A stretch of DNA of 64,000 nt from Bacillota bacterium (GCA_016278515.1 JADQBR010000032.1:45015-109014), one strand, 5' to 3'. Positions 26,313 to 34,791 are shown, counted from the first letter of the stretch. The notes: generated by a model from the sequence alone, not told the origin. Numbers and translations are program-made.

Positions 26313-27317
26313 TTACTGCATGTATTTTCTTATCTGTGCATCCTGAGCTTCCATCACCTTAATAAATTCTGCTCCAGGCCTAAATGTCTTAACCAGCTTC
26401 ATATTGTTCCAGTACTGATTAAATTCCGGATCATCATAAGCCTGCTGAGCACCTTCAACCCACGCGTCTATTACTTCTTGGGGTGTTCCTTTAGGAGCAA
26501 CAACTCCCCTAAATTTTTCAATTACAAAATCCATTCCTTTATCGCCAACGGTTGGAGCATCTACTCCGTCTATTTTATTAAATGCTACTAATATTTTTAA
26601 TTTGCCGGCATCAAGTTGATTAACTGCTTCACCGTATTCACCGATTGCACCGTCAACGTGTCCGCCTAATACAGATACGGCAGCGTCTGCACCACTTTCA
26701 AACGGAACTACATTAATATCTATACCACTTGCTTCTTGCAGTAATTTACCTGCAACAAATCCTAACTCTCCTGGAATACCGCCAGCTATATTGTATTTAC
26801 CGGGATTAGCTTTAGCATCTTCTACAAATTCTTCAAATGTATCCCATGGTGCTTCAGCATTAACGAATAAAATCATCGGGTCAACAAACATCATAGCGAT
26901 TGGCTCAAAACTCGTATAATCTAAAGGCAGGTTGTTCAATATAGGGGATGTGATTAATGTTGAAGACACCCCTAAGAAAGTATGACCATCTGAAGAATCA
27001 TCAACATATTTCCATGCATTCATTGCAGCTGCTCCGGGCTTATTAGCGACTATTATTGATTTGCCCATTGGTTCTTCTAAAGACTTAGCCATGGCTCTTA
27101 GAAACATATCGCCACCGGAACCGGCCTTCGAATGATAAACAAGTTCGATATTTTTTGTCGGCCATTCAACTTTTGGCTCTTCTTTAGGTTCTTCTTTGGC
27201 AGCTTCCTGTTTAGGCTCTTCTTTTGGAGCTTCATTACCACCGCAGCCGACGGCAACCAACATGATAAAAACCAGACACAACGCAAAAACGATTTGTAAC
27301 TTTCTAGACTTTAACAC
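26313..27317 (-). CDS. TTT-system substrate-binding lipoprotein (TctC/Bug family), set 2
   Basis: A 334-residue binding lipoprotein: a signal peptide, lipobox LVAVGC near residue 25, and an unusual linker of repeated PKEEPK units, followed by the Bug-family domain with YHSKAGSGGDMFLRAM near residue 62. It delivers a carboxylate to the set 2 TctAB permease. The GTG start at 27317 has AAGGAG 9 bases upstream and overlaps the end of the LeuD-like gene by 14 bases, so binding protein and hydro-lyase are made from one mRNA. The direct coupling suggests that the imported acid is the hydro-lyase substrate. Confidence 0.93.
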   Translation of the reverse strand: MLKSRKLQIVFALCLVFIMLVAVGCGGNEAPKEEPKQEAAKEEPKEEPKVEWPTKNIELVYHSKAGSGGDMFLRAMAKSLEEPMGKSIIVANKPGAAAMNAWKYVDDSSDGHTFLGVSSTLITSPILNNLPLDYTSFEPIAMMFVDPMILFVNAEAPWDTFEEFVEDAKANPGKYNIAGGIPGELGFVAGKLLQEASGIDINVVPFESGADAAVSVLGGHVDGAIGEYGEAVNQLDAGKLKILVAFNKIDGVDAPTVGDKGMDFVIEKFRGVVAPKGTPQEVIDAWVEGAQQAYDDPEFNQYWNNMKLVKTFRPGAEFIKVMEAQDAQIRKYMQ

Positions 27318-27837
27318 ACTTACTCACTCCTTCTTTTTTTGTAATCGTTTTTTCTATATAGTTCATCAATCCACCTAACTCGATATATTCAACTAAGAAA
27401 TCAGGCGGTCTTTCAAACTTATAACATAATCCCCTAGTTAAGTTAGTTATCTTCCCTTGGGAAAAATTAATCTCTACAATATCCCGCTGGTTTGCTTCGG
27501 TAACAAACTGAGAGTTGATGATAGCCGGGATACCGACATTAAAACAGTTTCGGTAAAAAATCCGTGCAAAAGACTTTGCAACAACCGCTCCGAGTCCCGC
27601 ATATTTTATGGCCTGAGGCGCCTGCTCACGACTTGAGCCGTATCCAATATTTTTTCCAGCAATTAAAATATCACCAGGCTGAACTTTTTTAGCAAATTCG
27701 GGATCAACCCCGCTCATACAATTGGTCGCCAATTCATGGGGTTCAATGTCCGTCATATACCGAGAAGGTAGTATATGGTCTGTACTGATATTATCGCCAA
27801 ACTTCCATACTCTTCCTTTAACAATGTAATCAGCCAT
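27304..27837 (-). CDS. LeuD/aconitase-swivel small subunit of hydro-lyase 1
   Basis: A 177-residue small subunit of the isopropylmalate isomerase/homoaconitase family. The catalytic serine loop is GKNIGYGSSREQAPQAI near residue 62, and the segment AKSFARIFYRNCFNVGIP near 92 is typical. The loop that sets specificity (YLRT in homoaconitases, a hydrophobic version in isopropylmalate isomerases) reads RYMTD here, so neither standard substrate is assured. It pairs with the LeuC-like subunit whose stop it overlaps by 8 bases. It probably adds and removes water on a substituted maleate or aconitate. Confidence 0.88.
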   Translation of the reverse strand: MADYIVKGRVWKFGDNISTDHILPSRYMTDIEPHELATNCMSGVDPEFAKKVQPGDILIAGKNIGYGSSREQAPQAIKYAGLGAVVAKSFARIFYRNCFNVGIPAIINSQFVTEANQRDIVEINFSQGKITNLTRGLCYKFERPPDFLVEYIELGGLMNYIEKTITKKEGVSKCVKV

Positions 27838-29098
27838 TGAACTCCTCCCTGCTAAGTTCTCTTGGATCTTGTATTTCCCCAGTTAGCGCAGAAGCCGCAA
27901 CCGTTCTAGCACTAGCCAGATAGATTCTTGCGCCTGGCCCCATTCGCCCCTCCATATTTCGTGTGGTAGTGGAAATACAAACTTCGTTAGGGGCCAATAC
28001 ACCTACTTCATATCCGCCACAAGTGCCGCAGGCGGGAGAACTAAAAATCGCTCCAGCTTCAACTAGTGTTTGTATAATACCTAACTTGGCTGCTTGTTCT
28101 ACAACCCTCGAGCTATTTGGAACAATTATAAACCTTACCTCTGGATGCACACGCTTACCCTTAACGATTTCGGCGGCGGCTTCTAAATCATGTAGAAATG
28201 CCCCTGAACAGGAACCTAGCGTTGCCTGATTTATTGATACTCCTTTACATTCTGTAACCATTACCCCATTGGTTGGAAGTGAAGGCGTAGCAACAATCGG
28301 TTCAATTTTAGATACGTCAAGCTTAAGTACTGAAGAATATTCAGCATCTGCATCACTTTTAAATATTCTCTCAGTATCATAGGAACCGCCGATATACTTT
28401 AAAATATCTTGGTCAACGGGCATGATTGCATTTTTTACTCCCATCTCCAAACACATAATCGTGATTGCCATTCTTTCTTCTACACTTAAGGTTCCTAGAA
28501 ACGGGCCGGTTATCTCAACAGCAGCATAGTTTAATGCAGATGGCCCAAAGTGCTTTAACAAATACAAAGAAATATCTTTAGGTGTCACTTGAGGACCCAG
28601 CCTGCCGCTAAGTTCTATCCGATTCGTCTGAGGCACTTTTAACCAAATAGAACCTGTTGCCAAGACTGCTGCCATTTCCGTTGAACCGATACCAGTAGAT
28701 AAACATCCAAAAGTCCCCAGTCCAACTGTATGGGAATCTGTACCAAGTATGATTCTGCCTGGTCTCGCGTAACCTTCTTCAGCCATGACAGGGTGAGATA
28801 CCCCTCGACCCACATCAAATACTCTAATACCATGTTTGCCTGCAAGTTTCCTAATGTCCTGATGGTGTTGAGCAGCCCGTAAAGTTGTTGAAGGAGAATG
28901 ATGGTCTAGTATAAACACAACTTTAGAGGAATCCCACACATCTGCTTGGGAAAGATTTGAAAACTGTCTGATTGCAATAGGGGCATTGTTATCATGTATG
29001 TATGCAAAGTCAACTGGCACGTGAACAATTTGTTCAGAATAGACTTTCAATTTATTTGCAGCATGTGCAATAATTTTTTCTGTCATTGTCTGACCCAT
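27830..29098 (-). CDS. LeuC/homoaconitase large subunit of hydro-lyase 1
   Basis: A 422-residue aconitase-superfamily large subunit. The [4Fe-4S] ligands are visible as GSCSGAF near residue 293 and PACGTCGGYEVG near residue 355; DSHTVGLGTFGCLSTGIGSTE near residue 120 is the substrate-site signature. It has the short form (about 420 residues) typical of archaeal and clostridial LeuC-like enzymes. The start is the ATG at 29098, 6 bases after GGAGGT; an earlier ATG is too close to that site. A sigma-54 promoter lies 75 bases upstream. No other leucine genes are nearby, which argues for a catabolic role. Confidence 0.9.
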   Translation of the reverse strand: MGQTMTEKIIAHAANKLKVYSEQIVHVPVDFAYIHDNNAPIAIRQFSNLSQADVWDSSKVVFILDHHSPSTTLRAAQHHQDIRKLAGKHGIRVFDVGRGVSHPVMAEEGYARPGRIILGTDSHTVGLGTFGCLSTGIGSTEMAAVLATGSIWLKVPQTNRIELSGRLGPQVTPKDISLYLLKHFGPSALNYAAVEITGPFLGTLSVEERMAITIMCLEMGVKNAIMPVDQDILKYIGGSYDTERIFKSDADAEYSSVLKLDVSKIEPIVATPSLPTNGVMVTECKGVSINQATLGSCSGAFLHDLEAAAEIVKGKRVHPEVRFIIVPNSSRVVEQAAKLGIIQTLVEAGAIFSSPACGTCGGYEVGVLAPNEVCISTTTRNMEGRMGPGARIYLASARTVAASALTGEIQDPRELSREEFNG

Positions 29099-29173
29099 TC
29101 TCATACCTCCAACTATTTAATCAGCTAAATTTGTCACCCCCTTTAGAATTATTTGGTTCCTCGTAATAAGATT

Positions 29174-29189
29174 CGCAAGTTTTATGCCA
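29174..29189 (-). promoter_or_regulatory. Sigma-54 (-24/-12) promoter of the hydro-lyase 1/TTT genes
   Basis: On the minus strand the sequence is TGGCATAAAACTTGCG, with GG and GC exactly 10 bases apart, matching the TGGCAC-N5-TTGC consensus with one change. It lies about 75 bases upstream of the LeuC-like start at 29098 in a 246-base intergenic region. Two further copies of the same element occur at 32248 and 32524. Confidence 0.8.
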
Positions 29190-29344
29190 TCCTAATGTAT
29201 TAATAGAATTTTATTATATAATCCTGTATAACCTAATTTTTCCAAGGTTTTGTCGCTACTATTTTTTTCATCTAATAAAAAATATTTGAAATAATTCCAC
29301 CTATTTGCAGCCTATATTATAATATTCAGCCTTATTTTCACCTA

Positions 29345-30415
29345 TTACAGTGCTTCGCACACTGCATCTCCCATTTGGGAAGTATTTACCTTCCCACCAA
29401 GGTCCGGGGTAATGTCATTTTTACTTCTTAGAACTGTCGTCATGGCTCTTTCAATGTTATTTGCTGCTTCTATAGCATCAGCATCCTTTTTCTTATTACC
29501 AAGCCACGATAACATCATCTGGGCAGACATAATCATTGCATAGGGATTCGCAATTTGTTTTCCTGCAATATCCGGGGCTGAACCGTGAGTTGCCTGAGCC
29601 ATTACGTATTTGGGGCCAACACATAACCCAGGTGCCATGCCTAACCCACCCACCAAGCCTGCTGCAAGATCACTCAGTATGTCCCCAAACATATTAGTTG
29701 TAACCACAACATCAAAATCCTGGGGATGCATTACCAAATGCATGGAGAAAGTATCAACAACTGCCGTTTCAAAGGTAATATCAGGGTATTCCTGCGCAAT
29801 TTCCTGGCATGCTTCAATGAATAAACCGCACCCTAATTTAAAAACGGTATTTTTATGAATAGCAGTAACCTTTTTCAACCCATTTCTTTGCCTAGCAAGC
29901 TCAAAAGCTGTACTAGCTACCATATGTGAGTTTCTTCTGGATATGACTCTCATGGACATTGCCAAATCGGGATTTGGCATAAATTCACCATTACCCTTAT
30001 ACATATTCCGATCAGGTTGAAATCCTTCATTATTTTCTCTCACAATTACGACATCGACATTTTTATGGACTGAAGGAATTTCATCGCAGGACTTCGCCGG
30101 CCTAATATTACTGACCAAATCAAATTGTCTTCTTAGAATCGGATGGGGGTTAATTGCTTTTTCGTCATTCTTAGGGTAAGCCATGTGGCCAATTGGACCT
30201 AAGATCCAGCCATCCAACTCGAAAAGAGAATCAAAGGTTTTTTTCGGTAAGGTCTCACCATTTTCTTTATAAGAAGGCATCCCTACAGGCAAATCAACCC
30301 ATTCAATATTTGTATCAAACGGTTTAACAGCATCTTTTATTACCTTCACTGCCTCCGGCACCACCTCCAATCCAATATCATCACCTTTTAAAACGCCAAT
30401 TCTATAGTCTGCCAT
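29345..30415 (-). CDS. Isocitrate/isopropylmalate-family beta-decarboxylating dehydrogenase
   Basis: A 356-residue dehydrogenase that oxidises a 2-hydroxyacid with a beta-carboxylate and releases CO2. The substrate-binding arginines are in LRRQFDLVSNIRPAK near residue 94; the metal-binding aspartates are in NMFGDILSDLAAGLVGGLG near 240; the cofactor motif HGSAPDIAGKQIANP near 278 is of the NAD-using IMDH/homoisocitrate type. Exact substrate (isocitrate, homoisocitrate, alkylmalate or tartrate) cannot be fixed. It stands between the two LeuCD-like pairs, so the natural role is to decarboxylate their isomerised product to a 2-oxoacid. Confidence 0.88.
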   Translation of the reverse strand: MADYRIGVLKGDDIGLEVVPEAVKVIKDAVKPFDTNIEWVDLPVGMPSYKENGETLPKKTFDSLFELDGWILGPIGHMAYPKNDEKAINPHPILRRQFDLVSNIRPAKSCDEIPSVHKNVDVVIVRENNEGFQPDRNMYKGNGEFMPNPDLAMSMRVISRRNSHMVASTAFELARQRNGLKKVTAIHKNTVFKLGCGLFIEACQEIAQEYPDITFETAVVDTFSMHLVMHPQDFDVVVTTNMFGDILSDLAAGLVGGLGMAPGLCVGPKYVMAQATHGSAPDIAGKQIANPYAMIMSAQMMLSWLGNKKKDADAIEAANNIERAMTTVLRSKNDITPDLGGKVNTSQMGDAVCEAL

Positions 30416-30445
30416 AAATAAATCAACCTTTCTTTTTAGAGTAAA

Positions 30446-30940
30446 TTATTGTATGCTCTTTTTCGTAAAAGGAATAATTCCACCAGCTTTAAAAATGTCC
30501 AACATAACTTTTGGGGGAAGTTCAAACCGATAGTTCTTCTCTTTAGAATGATTTACTATGATACCATTATTCAAATCAATAGTAAGCTGATCATTTTCAT
30601 TTATTTCACCGACTTCGGAAATTGTTATGGCTAAAAGACCAATGTTAATTGCATTCCTGTAGAATATTCTCGCAAAGGACTTGGCGATAACAGCACTGAT
30701 CCCAGAAAATTTTAAAGACTTTGGTGCGTGTTCTCTGCTTGACCCTGTTCCGAAATTCTTTCCTGCTACAATGATGTCCCCTGTCCTAACCTTGTTTTTG
30801 AATTGAGGAGCCACATCTTCAAATGCATGTTGGGCTAATTCCTGTGGGTCAGTTAAGACAACATATTTCCCAGGTATAATCTGACCCGTGTCTACATCAT
30901 CTCCAAACTTAAAAACCTTTCCGCAAAGTTTAACAGTCAT
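30446..30940 (-). CDS. LeuD/aconitase-swivel small subunit of hydro-lyase 2
   Basis: A 164-residue small subunit of the same family as the gene at 27304 but clearly diverged. It contains GKNFGTGSSREHAPKSL near residue 62 and AKSFARIFYRNAINIGL near 92. Its specificity loop reads KYVVL in place of YLRT, with no arginine, which by analogy with isopropylmalate isomerases favours a substrate with a non-polar side chain. GGGGGTG precedes the ATG. It follows its LeuC-like partner by 13 bases. Confidence 0.88.
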   Translation of the reverse strand: MTVKLCGKVFKFGDDVDTGQIIPGKYVVLTDPQELAQHAFEDVAPQFKNKVRTGDIIVAGKNFGTGSSREHAPKSLKFSGISAVIAKSFARIFYRNAINIGLLAITISEVGEINENDQLTIDLNNGIIVNHSKEKNYRFELPPKVMLDIFKAGGIIPFTKKSIQ

Positions 30941-30953
30941 CTTGGCACCCCCT

Positions 30954-32210
30954 TTACAAGTAATCTCTTGGATCAGCTAACTTACCCTCAATGGCCGAGG
31001 CCGCTGCTGCGGCTGCGTTGGACAAATAAATATGTGCACCCGGTGCGCCTAATCTAGCGACAAAATTTCTGCTCCCCGTAGTTATGCTGCTTTCATCCTC
31101 TGCTAGAACGCCCATACCATAACCACCACATGGACCACAACAAGGAACGTTAACCATTGCACCAGCTTTAACAAAAGTTTCCATTATACCATTTTGAACC
31201 GCCTTAAGCATTATCTGTCTAGTCGCAGGTACAATCAACATCCTAGTTTTTGGATGTACCTTATGACCATTCAATATTTTTGCTGCTATTTCCAGGTCCT
31301 CATATCTGGCTCCGGTACAAGTACCAATTATCGATTGGTCTAAATAGTAGTCCTTGTCTATTTCCCCAAAGTCTTTCACATTATCAGGAGAAAAGGGAAA
31401 TGCAATTAAAGGCTCCAACTGGTCTAAATCAACTACAAATTCCTCAACATAATCGGCATCTTCATCAGGATTAACCATCTCAACTTCAATACCCTTGTTC
31501 CGATAATACTCAAGCGTCAGTTCGTCTACAGGAAATAGTGCTGATTTAGCTCCCATCTCTAGGCACATATTACATAATGACATCCTTCCAGCAACATCTA
31601 CTGAAGCTATTCCCGGGCCAGAAAACTCCAACACTTTATAATCGGCTCCACCAGTTCCGATCAACTTTAACAGGTGTAATGCAATATCTTTTCCCATAAC
31701 TCCTTTTTGCAAAGCACCTTTTAGTGTAACTTTAATGGTCTCGGGAATTTTCAACCACACCTTGCCAGTGGCAAATATGGATGCCATTTCACTTGATCCT
31801 ACACCAGTGGCAAATAGACCCAAAGCCCCATCGGTTACCGTATGAGAGTCTGTAGCTATATAAATCATTCCTGGTTTAACCAGTGCCTTCTCAGCGACAA
31901 TATCGTGGCATATCCCTTCACCAACATCAAAGAATTTTTTTATCCCGAATTTTTGGGCAAACTTCCGCAATTTCTGATGATTTTCTACGGCAACCAAATT
32001 TTGAGATGGTGTTCTATGATCCATTACCAAGATGATTTTTTCAGGATTCCAAACTTCTGTCGTTCCAATTCCTTCAAATTCTCGAATGGTCATAGGGCCT
32101 TGATGGTCGTGGGTCATAACCATATCCGGTTCAATATAAACTATTTCACCTATTTTAGCCTCTCTTCCTAATTTCTCTGTAAAAATCTTCTGAACCAAGT
32201 TTTCTACCAT
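30954..32210 (-). CDS. LeuC/homoaconitase large subunit of hydro-lyase 2
   Basis: A 418-residue large subunit with cluster ligands in GTCTGARYEDLEIAA near residue 297 and PCCGPCGGYGMG near 357, and the signature DSHTVTDGALGLFATGVGSSE near residue 118. It is the first gene of the cluster on the minus strand and begins 38 bases after a sigma-54 promoter, with AGGAGG before the ATG. Together with the gene at 30446 it forms a second hydro-lyase beside the first, an unusual double set around one dehydrogenase. Confidence 0.9.
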   Translation of the reverse strand: MVENLVQKIFTEKLGREAKIGEIVYIEPDMVMTHDHQGPMTIREFEGIGTTEVWNPEKIILVMDHRTPSQNLVAVENHQKLRKFAQKFGIKKFFDVGEGICHDIVAEKALVKPGMIYIATDSHTVTDGALGLFATGVGSSEMASIFATGKVWLKIPETIKVTLKGALQKGVMGKDIALHLLKLIGTGGADYKVLEFSGPGIASVDVAGRMSLCNMCLEMGAKSALFPVDELTLEYYRNKGIEVEMVNPDEDADYVEEFVVDLDQLEPLIAFPFSPDNVKDFGEIDKDYYLDQSIIGTCTGARYEDLEIAAKILNGHKVHPKTRMLIVPATRQIMLKAVQNGIMETFVKAGAMVNVPCCGPCGGYGMGVLAEDESSITTGSRNFVARLGAPGAHIYLSNAAAAAASAIEGKLADPRDYL

Positions 32211-32247
32211 TGTTATTCCTCCTGACTGCCTTTCACGTCATAAACAT

Positions 32248-32263
32248 TGCAAAATAAATGCCA
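32248..32263 (-). promoter_or_regulatory. Sigma-54 (-24/-12) promoter of the hydro-lyase 2 genes
   Basis: The minus strand reads TGGCATTTATTTTGCA: GG and GC are separated by exactly 10 bases, and the flanking bases fit TGGCAC-N5-TTGCA with one change. The LeuC-like start follows at 32210. The 386-base region 32211-32596 contains this element, its divergent twin at 32524 and an inverted repeat at 32464, and no gene. Confidence 0.82.
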
Positions 32264-32463
32264 GTTTCACATAACAATCATTAAAACCATGCTCTGAAAT
32301 CTATGTTACAATAATACGAAAAGATAAATTAGGCAGTTTCGGAATACTTTTTACAGTAAAGCCTATCTGGATTTCAAAAGTAAAAATGTCCATTTAAAGA
32401 CAACCAAGTGTTTATTGGCAGAAACGTCTATTATATTTTCTTGTTTTAGGCACTTTTTAGGTT

Positions 32464-32484
32464 GATATTACCTTACCTAATATC
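32464..32484. promoter_or_regulatory. Inverted repeat, candidate enhancer site for the sigma-54 activator
   Basis: GATATTA (32464-32470) and TAATATC (32478-32484) are perfect inverted arms 7 bases apart, between the two divergent sigma-54 promoters, 40 bases from one and 200 bases from the other. Activators of this class bind such dyads upstream. It is AT-rich, so chance is possible. Confidence 0.35.
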
Positions 32485-32523
32485 TTTAAGTGCAATAAAC
32501 TGGGTTTCCAATAGAATTTATAG

Positions 32524-32539
32524 TGGCATATAACTTGCA
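32524..32539 (+). promoter_or_regulatory. Sigma-54 (-24/-12) promoter facing the decayed DASS transporter
   Basis: The plus strand reads TGGCATATAACTTGCA, with GG and GC exactly 10 bases apart, the same TGGCAT-N5-TTGC form as at 29174 and 32248. It points to the transporter remnant starting at 32597, which carries an AAGAAGGTGG ribosome binding site. Confidence 0.8.
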
Positions 32540-32596
32540 ATATAAAATGTTTCTCAAATACTTGTGAAGTGATAGTAGAGAAGAAGGTGGCTGTAA

Positions 32597-33143
32597 TTGG
32601 CAAAACAACTAGTTAAAACAGATAAAATCTCCGATATGCTAAATAACAATTTTGTGCGACTTTTGGAAAAAAGCTAGCGCATCTGTGGAATGGTCTGTAG
32701 TACTATTACTAGGGGCTAGTTTAGCGATGGTAGAAGCTCTGAATGCAACTGAGGCAATTAATTGGCTGGCACAAACTTTTTTCATTGCTTTAAAAGGGCT
32801 CGCCCCCACCATGGTTGGTTTTCTTCTAATGTTTATGATCATAGTCATTAGGCTTAGCTTTCCTAATTTATTAACTATGATTGCTACTACGTTCCCTCTA
32901 GTTCTTAGCATGGCTGTATCTTTAGACATTAACCCCATCTGGCTTGGGCTTATTGGTATTAGTGCATCTGCCTTGGGAATATTTTTACCGACCCAGTCCT
33001 TGGCTTTACTAACGACTTACAATGCAGGTTATTATAGTATCCGAGACTTAATGCGTGCAGGAACAACTACTGCTTTCATTATCATCATAATTACAACTTT
33101 GGCAGCTAATTTTTATTGGCCATTATTAGGTATCAGCCCCTAA
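32597..33143 (+). pseudogene. DASS/SLC13 anion symporter, internally deleted remnant
   Basis: A TTG start after AAGAAGGTGG opens 26 codons (ending FVRLLEKS) and then stops at 32677; overlapping it in another frame, 163 codons from 32652 to 33143 encode the C-terminal part of a DASS-family di/tricarboxylate symporter. Recognisable parts are ASVEWSVVLLLGASLAMVEAL and FLPTQSLALLTTYNAGYYSIRDLMRAG, with four or five membrane helices. Intact DASS proteins have about 470 residues, so around 300 residues of the N-terminal half are missing. A sigma-54 promoter is retained upstream. The likely original job was uptake of the same acid as the adjacent cluster, now done by the TTT system. Confidence 0.75.
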
Positions 33144-33189
33144 AAGAAACCTATTATTGATGCACCTGACAATTTCACGATGTAAAGAA

Positions 33190-33217
33190 ATAGAGCTATC
33201 AATTTTGATAGCTCTAT
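33190..33217. terminator. Bidirectional rho-independent terminator
   Basis: Arms TAGAGCTATCAA (33191-33202) and TTGATAGCTCTA (33205-33216) pair perfectly and are followed by TCTTTTCT. It separates the convergent transporter remnant and Cys-protein gene. Confidence 0.85.
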
Positions 33218-33247
33218 CTTTTCTATAGCAGACGCTCATAGCATCCG

Positions 33248-33691
33248 CTATTCTTTTATTAATTTTCCAACAATATTCACCGCATCCTCCACGAATACGG
33301 GGCAGAGATTACTAAATAAATTATTTTCTTTGGCGTATTTTTTCCCTTCGACTGTACTCAAATCGCAATCTAGTAAATGTTTACAGCTAATAGAACCATG
33401 CTTATTTCTAAATTCGTCTACAAATAACTGTACCATGGCGTATGTTTTACCTTTGGATATTCTATCCTCCTTGAGGATTTTACCATGTTGTAACCCAATA
33501 ACCATAAATGCCCCAGTCACCGCACCGCAAGTTTCACCGAGACTGCCCATGCCGCCACCGAAAGCACTGGCAACCTTTAAGGCCATTTCATTGTTCAAAT
33601 TAAATTGAGGTGCAAAGGCGGATAATACAGCCTGGGAACAACTAAAACCGTCTTTAAAACATCTGACAGCGTGCTCTTTTGGTCTCAACAT
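33248..33691 (-). CDS. C_GCAxxG_C_C family redox-type protein
   Basis: A 147-residue protein of the family named for its cysteine pattern: GFSCSQAVL near residue 18, GETCGAVTGAFMVIG near 53, then a SCKHLLDCDLS pair near 105 and LCPVFVEDAV at the C-terminus. The family is often associated with redox or electron-transfer genes, and its function is not established. I place the start at the ATG at 33691, 10 bases after GGAGG. It is downstream of the OCD-type gene and may be in the same transcript. Confidence 0.85.
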   Translation of the reverse strand: MLRPKEHAVRCFKDGFSCSQAVLSAFAPQFNLNNEMALKVASAFGGGMGSLGETCGAVTGAFMVIGLQHGKILKEDRISKGKTYAMVQLFVDEFRNKHGSISCKHLLDCDLSTVEGKKYAKENNLFSNLCPVFVEDAVNIVGKLIKE

Positions 33692-33789
33692 TTTAATCAA
33701 TCCTCCAACTAGAATTAGAAATGAAAATCTTTGTGTTGAAATTCTTATTAGGTAGAGGGCTCAGCTCGGAAACGCATACAGCAACACTG

Positions 33790-34776
33790 CTAAACTATAA
33801 CTTTAGTACCTTTACTGAGACTTTCAGCCTTTTCAATAACTTTACCTGCAACAATCAGGTCCTGAATAGTAACCCCCGTTGTATCAAAAATAGTGATCTC
33901 ACTGCTATTCGTTCTTACCGGACTGCCCGTGGAAACCACAGATCCAATCTCTGCATAAATGTCTTCTTTGTCAATCACCCCAAGATTGTACGCATGTTGA
34001 GTTTCCCCAATGGTTATACATTGTTCTAAGTTATCTACCACTATTTTTGCTCTAGTAAATATTTGCGGGTCAATTTCCTGTTTGCCTTTGGTGTCAGAGC
34101 CAATACAGTTAAGGTGCGTTCCTTTATTTATCCATTCATTTTTTACTATGAATTTATAGCTAGGTGTGGTCGTCAATATCACGTCAGTACCTCTACAAGC
34201 CTCTTCAGCATCCCCAAAAGCCTGTATACTCGGTTCTATCTCTTCATTCATTTCTTTAACCATCATTTTGGCATACTCTATGTTCAAATCATAGACCCTT
34301 ATTTCTTCAATACTGGGCAAAACATTCAAACTTGCGAGTAGTTGATTTCGACCTTGCAACCCCGCTCCAATAACCGTGATAATCTTACTATCCTGGCGGG
34401 CAAGGTATTTACAACCGATAGCACCTAAAGCAGCGGTCCTTATCTTTGTTATATAATTAGCTCCCAATAGTGCTTTAGGCCGACCAGTCAACGGATCAAA
34501 GAGCACCATCGTTGATTGATGATTAGTAAGGCCTTTTTGCCCATTATTCAACCAAAATCCCCCTGCTTTAAATCCAAGAACCTCGTCTTTCGCTAGATAA
34601 CCGGATTTCACCCCAAAAATCCCTTGATGTTTTTCTATTTCTTCCCTCACTACAGGGAAAACACTGCTGTGGCCTTGATAAAAGTCCGCAAATGCTTTTT
34701 CAACCATTTCCATAGTTTCCTCAAATGTTACCAGTCCTTCAATTTCTTCATCCCGTAAAACTATAACCTCCGCCAT
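33790..34776 (-). CDS. Ornithine cyclodeaminase/mu-crystallin family dehydrogenase
   Basis: A 328-residue NAD(P)-dependent enzyme of the ornithine cyclodeaminase family, which includes alanine dehydrogenase, ketimine reductases and iminosuccinate reductase (BhcD). Seen are the substrate arginine in KIRTAALGAIG near residue 112, the Rossmann motif VIGAGLQGRNQ near 135, and GSDTKGKQEID near 228, where true ornithine cyclodeaminases read GGDCPGKTE. This favours an imine-reducing or amino-acid dehydrogenase function. It lies 15 bases after a D-threonine-aldolase-family gene, the BhcC family, and the two probably act on the same amino acid. Confidence 0.82.
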   Translation of the reverse strand: MAEVIVLRDEEIEGLVTFEETMEMVEKAFADFYQGHSSVFPVVREEIEKHQGIFGVKSGYLAKDEVLGFKAGGFWLNNGQKGLTNHQSTMVLFDPLTGRPKALLGANYITKIRTAALGAIGCKYLARQDSKIITVIGAGLQGRNQLLASLNVLPSIEEIRVYDLNIEYAKMMVKEMNEEIEPSIQAFGDAEEACRGTDVILTTTPSYKFIVKNEWINKGTHLNCIGSDTKGKQEIDPQIFTRAKIVVDNLEQCITIGETQHAYNLGVIDKEDIYAEIGSVVSTGSPVRTNSSEITIFDTTGVTIQDLIVAGKVIEKAESLSKGTKVIV

Positions 34777-34791
34777 ACAATCCCCGCCTTC

